The notes under the pieces are model-generated. The model searched no databases. It was given only the letters and a program-made list of their open reading frames with translations, and had not been told where the DNA came from. From positions 1 to 64,000 of the forward strand of contig CAJURM010000003.1 in the NCBI GenBank assembly GCA_910589025.1: DNA of 64,000 bases. The letters are read 5' to 3'. This document shows positions 61,744-64,000 of the stretch, one piece after another. Positions within the stretch are counted from its first letter, which is position 1. The number at the start of each line of letters is the position of its first letter. This DNA is from an uncultured Odoribacter sp. (lineage in GTDB: Bacteria; Bacteroidota; Bacteroidia; Bacteroidales; Marinifilaceae). The position numbers were made by a program, and so were the translations under genes.

Positions 61744-62736
61744 TTATTTATGGGAGGTATGGATTTCACAGGCTTGTGAGGGGGACAGGGAGAGGATGTT
61801 GATGAGTTTGTTTACTTTGGCTGTGATGAAGTAGCCTTTGTTTCGGGTAAATTTGCCGTTGCCGTCGCCATTGAGGGCGGTATTGTAAGTATAGGTGGTT
61901 TGGATGTTTAATACGCTTGTGTTTACAACTTTGAAAGTGAGTTTTACCCGGTTGGCGCTTGCACTGCGGGCGTCGTTTTCGTATATATAGAAAAATGCGT
62001 TGTATATTCCGGTATTGGAAGTATGGGGTTGTGCCGTTTGCGTGAGGTTGATAGCATTGCCTGTGGTATTGCTTGTGGGCGACGGGAAAAGGTTGGATAC
62101 CGGTGCGGATTGGCTGATAGTAGCGTTGGTGACGACCGAGGTGCCTAAAGAAATGACTGCGGAAAGGTTTATTTCGATACCGATTTTGGCGACAATGCGT
62201 TTTAAAGACAGGCTGACAGAGGTGTTGTTTCCGTTGGTGAGGGTTACCCCTGGTGAGCTTGCCGTCATGGTAAAGCCCTGAGAGCGGAGGGCTTTGGTGG
62301 TGACATCGCTGTATTTTCCGTTATAAGAGGCTATGTCTTGTTCTATAGAAGTCAGGAAGTTGCTTTCGGTGGATACAGAGGCCGAAGGGGAGGTGTTGGC
62401 GACCATATAGACGTTACAGCTTTGGGATCCGGTTATAGGGATGGTAAATGAAACCGTATTGTTTGTCCCGTTGTTGAGAGCGTTGATGTTGGAGGAACTT
62501 AGGGTATGCAGATGTAGGAATTGTCCTGTGCCGGTTTGAAAGACATAGATGTATGCCGTATTGATTCTTTTCTCCCAGCTTTCGGCGGCCGAGCCGTTCA
62601 GTGACCTTGTTTCCGGGTTTTCCAGTGTTATAAAAAGGCGTGCACCCTCTTCCCTTTCCGGAATGTCTTTTTCCGGAAAGGGAGCGGTGCAACTGATGAA
62701 TATCAAAAATGGCAGGATATGCCGTGGATTCAACAT
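61744..62736 (-). CDS. Fimbrillin-like lipoprotein (FimA/Mfa1 type) 1
   Basis: The 330-residue lipoprotein has a short signal with lipobox LIFISC (Cys at about 16), then a long Ser/Thr/Asn-rich, strand-rich mature part typical of major fimbrial proteins. An ETRS at about residues 46-49 in the N-terminal strand could be the Arg-type protease site that activates FimA-like subunits, as in Porphyromonas. VSLSLKRIVAKIGIEINL near 175 is a conserved fimbrillin-type strand. It should be secreted through the lipoprotein route and polymerise into pili. It is 14 bp downstream of the second fimbrillin gene. Confidence 0.75.
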   Translation of the reverse strand: MLNPRHILPFLIFISCTAPFPEKDIPEREEGARLFITLENPETRSLNGSAAESWEKRINTAYIYVFQTGTGQFLHLHTLSSSNINALNNGTNNTVSFTIPITGSQSCNVYMVANTSPSASVSTESNFLTSIEQDIASYNGKYSDVTTKALRSQGFTMTASSPGVTLTNGNNTSVSLSLKRIVAKIGIEINLSAVISLGTSVVTNATISQSAPVSNLFPSPTSNTTGNAINLTQTAQPHTSNTGIYNAFFYIYENDARSASANRVKLTFKVVNTSVLNIQTTYTYNTALNGDGNGKFTRNKGYFITAKVNKLINILSLSPSQACEIHTSHK

Positions 62737-62750
62737 ATATCGGTTTCCTC

Positions 62751-63794
62751 TTAAGTCCCTAAATTGGCATTCTGATTGACAATGGTTTCCCAGTCGCTCA
62801 GTGTTATGGTGACGGAAACGGAAGTTCCGCTAAGTCCTTGTATGTTTGCCGTTACGGTGTAGGCGCCGTTTCTGACAATGGCACCGGTCGCACTTCCTGT
62901 GAGTTCAACGGGATACATGACGGGAGTGGATACGCCGTTGTTGGTATATGTCCCGTAAAGGGTAAGGGTTACTCTGCTCCCGACATTTAATGCTCCGTTC
63001 TCAAACAGATAAAAGCGGTTTTGATAATTGCTGTTGGGTGCGGTTACATTTGAGAGCTGTTTTGCCAGAGTCAGGGTACCTGCCGTGGTGGGAGGTGTCC
63101 CTAAGAGAAGAGAGGACGTGCCTTGGGTTTTGCTGATGATGGCAGAATCGATGTTGATGGTTCCTGTATATTTATTACCGCTGCCGAAGACGGTATTGTC
63201 AATGAGAGTATTGACATCTACTTTGGCGGTAATTCGTTTGACGGTAATATTGACATTCTGAGTCTGAGTGAGGTCGGCGGTTGTTGTTGCCGAGGTATTC
63301 CCGGTCATGACGAAACCGCCGCTCCGGTTGGGAGTGGTGCTGGCATCATTGACGCTGCTCCACGAACCGTTGTAACTTGCAATATCATTTTGAGAGAGTG
63401 ATTGTAAAGTGGTAAGATTGGTTGCTGTTACATCTCCGTTGTTGATGATCAGGTAATAATCATAAGATGTACTGGCAAGCAGGCCCGGCACCGTGAATAC
63501 GAGGGGTTGGGTTCCTAAGGCGGACAATTCGGAACTCGTCAGGTATTTTTCGAAAATTTTATTTCCGGTTCTGAAGATAAATAACTTTGCGCTTTTCACT
63601 GTTTTTTCGGCTATCGTCGCCTGATTGTTCCCGAAAGCCCGGGTGTTGAAGGTGTCGGTTGTGACAAATGACATGGCAATTCTTGTCCCCTCCGGATTTT
63701 TGTTGGGACAGAGTGTGTTTTCCTCTTCGCTGCATCCCCAGCAGCAGAGTAATGCTATAAAGGTCATTAAAAGAGCTGTTTTCATATTTTTCAT
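62751..63794 (-). CDS. Fimbrillin-like lipoprotein (FimA/Mfa1 type) 2
   Basis: The 347-residue lipoprotein has its lipobox at CCWGC (Cys about 21) followed by SEEENTLCPNKN. NTRAFGNN near residue 54 is a candidate Arg-cleavage site. QNVNITVKRITAKVDVNTL and the end SVSVTITLSDWETIVNQNANLGT carry the strand pattern of fimbrial subunits. The chosen start at 63794 (MKNMKTALLM) puts the signal at the N-terminus; an in-frame start at 63911 would prefix 39 residues. The two lipoproteins are distantly similar and form an operon, perhaps stem and tip subunits of one pilus. From 63795 to the window end I see nothing else. Confidence 0.75.
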   Translation of the reverse strand: MKNMKTALLMTFIALLCCWGCSEEENTLCPNKNPEGTRIAMSFVTTDTFNTRAFGNNQATIAEKTVKSAKLFIFRTGNKIFEKYLTSSELSALGTQPLVFTVPGLLASTSYDYYLIINNGDVTATNLTTLQSLSQNDIASYNGSWSSVNDASTTPNRSGGFVMTGNTSATTTADLTQTQNVNITVKRITAKVDVNTLIDNTVFGSGNKYTGTINIDSAIISKTQGTSSLLLGTPPTTAGTLTLAKQLSNVTAPNSNYQNRFYLFENGALNVGSRVTLTLYGTYTNNGVSTPVMYPVELTGSATGAIVRNGAYTVTANIQGLSGTSVSVTITLSDWETIVNQNANLGT

Positions 63795-64000
63795 GATTTG
63801 GTTAACACCGTTTTTACGCTGCGAGCAGCAGGGGGGTGATTGTGTGAGAGGTAAAAAAACAGAAGATTTCCTAAATATCCCAAGTAATGCATCAGTATGC
63901 TTTAAATTCATTAGGTGGGTTGTCAGGAATTGTCATTGGATATCCTTCGGGTTTAGGATTTTTTATATAATTTTGCGACTTGTTTGAAAAAGGTGTAAAA

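Noticed and set aside
1..64000. tRNA, rRNA, CRISPR-Cas, prophage or complete insertion sequence
   Set aside because: By-eye reading found no cloverleaf, no rRNA stretch, no transposase and no cas gene. A tRNAscan-SE and ISfinder search would be decisive.

Overview
The window looks like a chromosome segment from a gut member of the Bacteroidales. The evidence is four SusC/SusD outer-membrane pairs, promoters of the Bacteroidota TAnnTTTG type, FimA/Mfa-like fimbrial lipoproteins, a type IX secretion (T9SS) cargo protease with a PorV-like partner, meso-diaminopimelate dehydrogenase and a two-subunit methylmalonyl-CoA mutase. The combination of T9SS, Ddh and fimbrillins makes an Odoribacteraceae-like host (Odoribacter/Butyricimonas) my best guess, but that is inference. 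All coding coordinates include the stop codon.

Layout. 1-11.1 kb: a truncated integrase fragment, a GGGtGRT/IscU-like pair, an alkaline phosphatase, a probable structured non-coding RNA followed by a tiny helix-turn-helix gene, a lipocalin-like lipoprotein, an SMP-30-like protein, a small outer-membrane barrel, and a glucosamine module (sugar nucleotidyltransferase, NagB fused to a PIG-L domain, ROK regulator). 11.2-37.4 kb: four SusC/SusD operons, three leftward and one rightward, with a DUF4143 ATPase, a PorV-like protein and a T9SS subtilisin between them. 37.4-49.3 kb: housekeeping genes (trxA, dnaE, purN, acpP, fabF, rnc, efp, tsaB, a TsaC/YciO-type gene, ddh). 49.4-55.2 kb: a YfcC-like transporter, LicD, a HisC-like aminotransferase, a nucleotidyltransferase, a HAD phosphatase and an exonuclease. 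55.3-60.7 kb: methylmalonyl-CoA mutase and an MFS exporter. 60.8-64 kb: a BRO-type protein and two fimbrillin-like lipoproteins.

The most interesting system is the 11-37 kb block. All four susC genes share an identical leader, start codon, signal peptide and first part of the N-terminal domain, and then diverge. Copies 3 and 4 face away from each other as a perfect 237-bp inverted repeat (31048-31284 and 31870-32106) around a 585-bp spacer. The spacer holds the only consensus promoter I can find in front of any of the four genes, and it points at copy 4 (rightward). Flipping the spacer would switch expression to copy 3. Larger inversions between copy 4 and copies 1 or 2 would deliver the same promoter to those genes. 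The junction lies inside identical sequence, so the reading frame survives every exchange. This is a one-promoter, four-receptor phase-variation switch of the SusC DNA-inversion kind known in Bacteroides fragilis. A short palindrome (TGCTTGGTAAGCA) lies where the upstream sequences stop matching. No intact recombinase gene is in the window.
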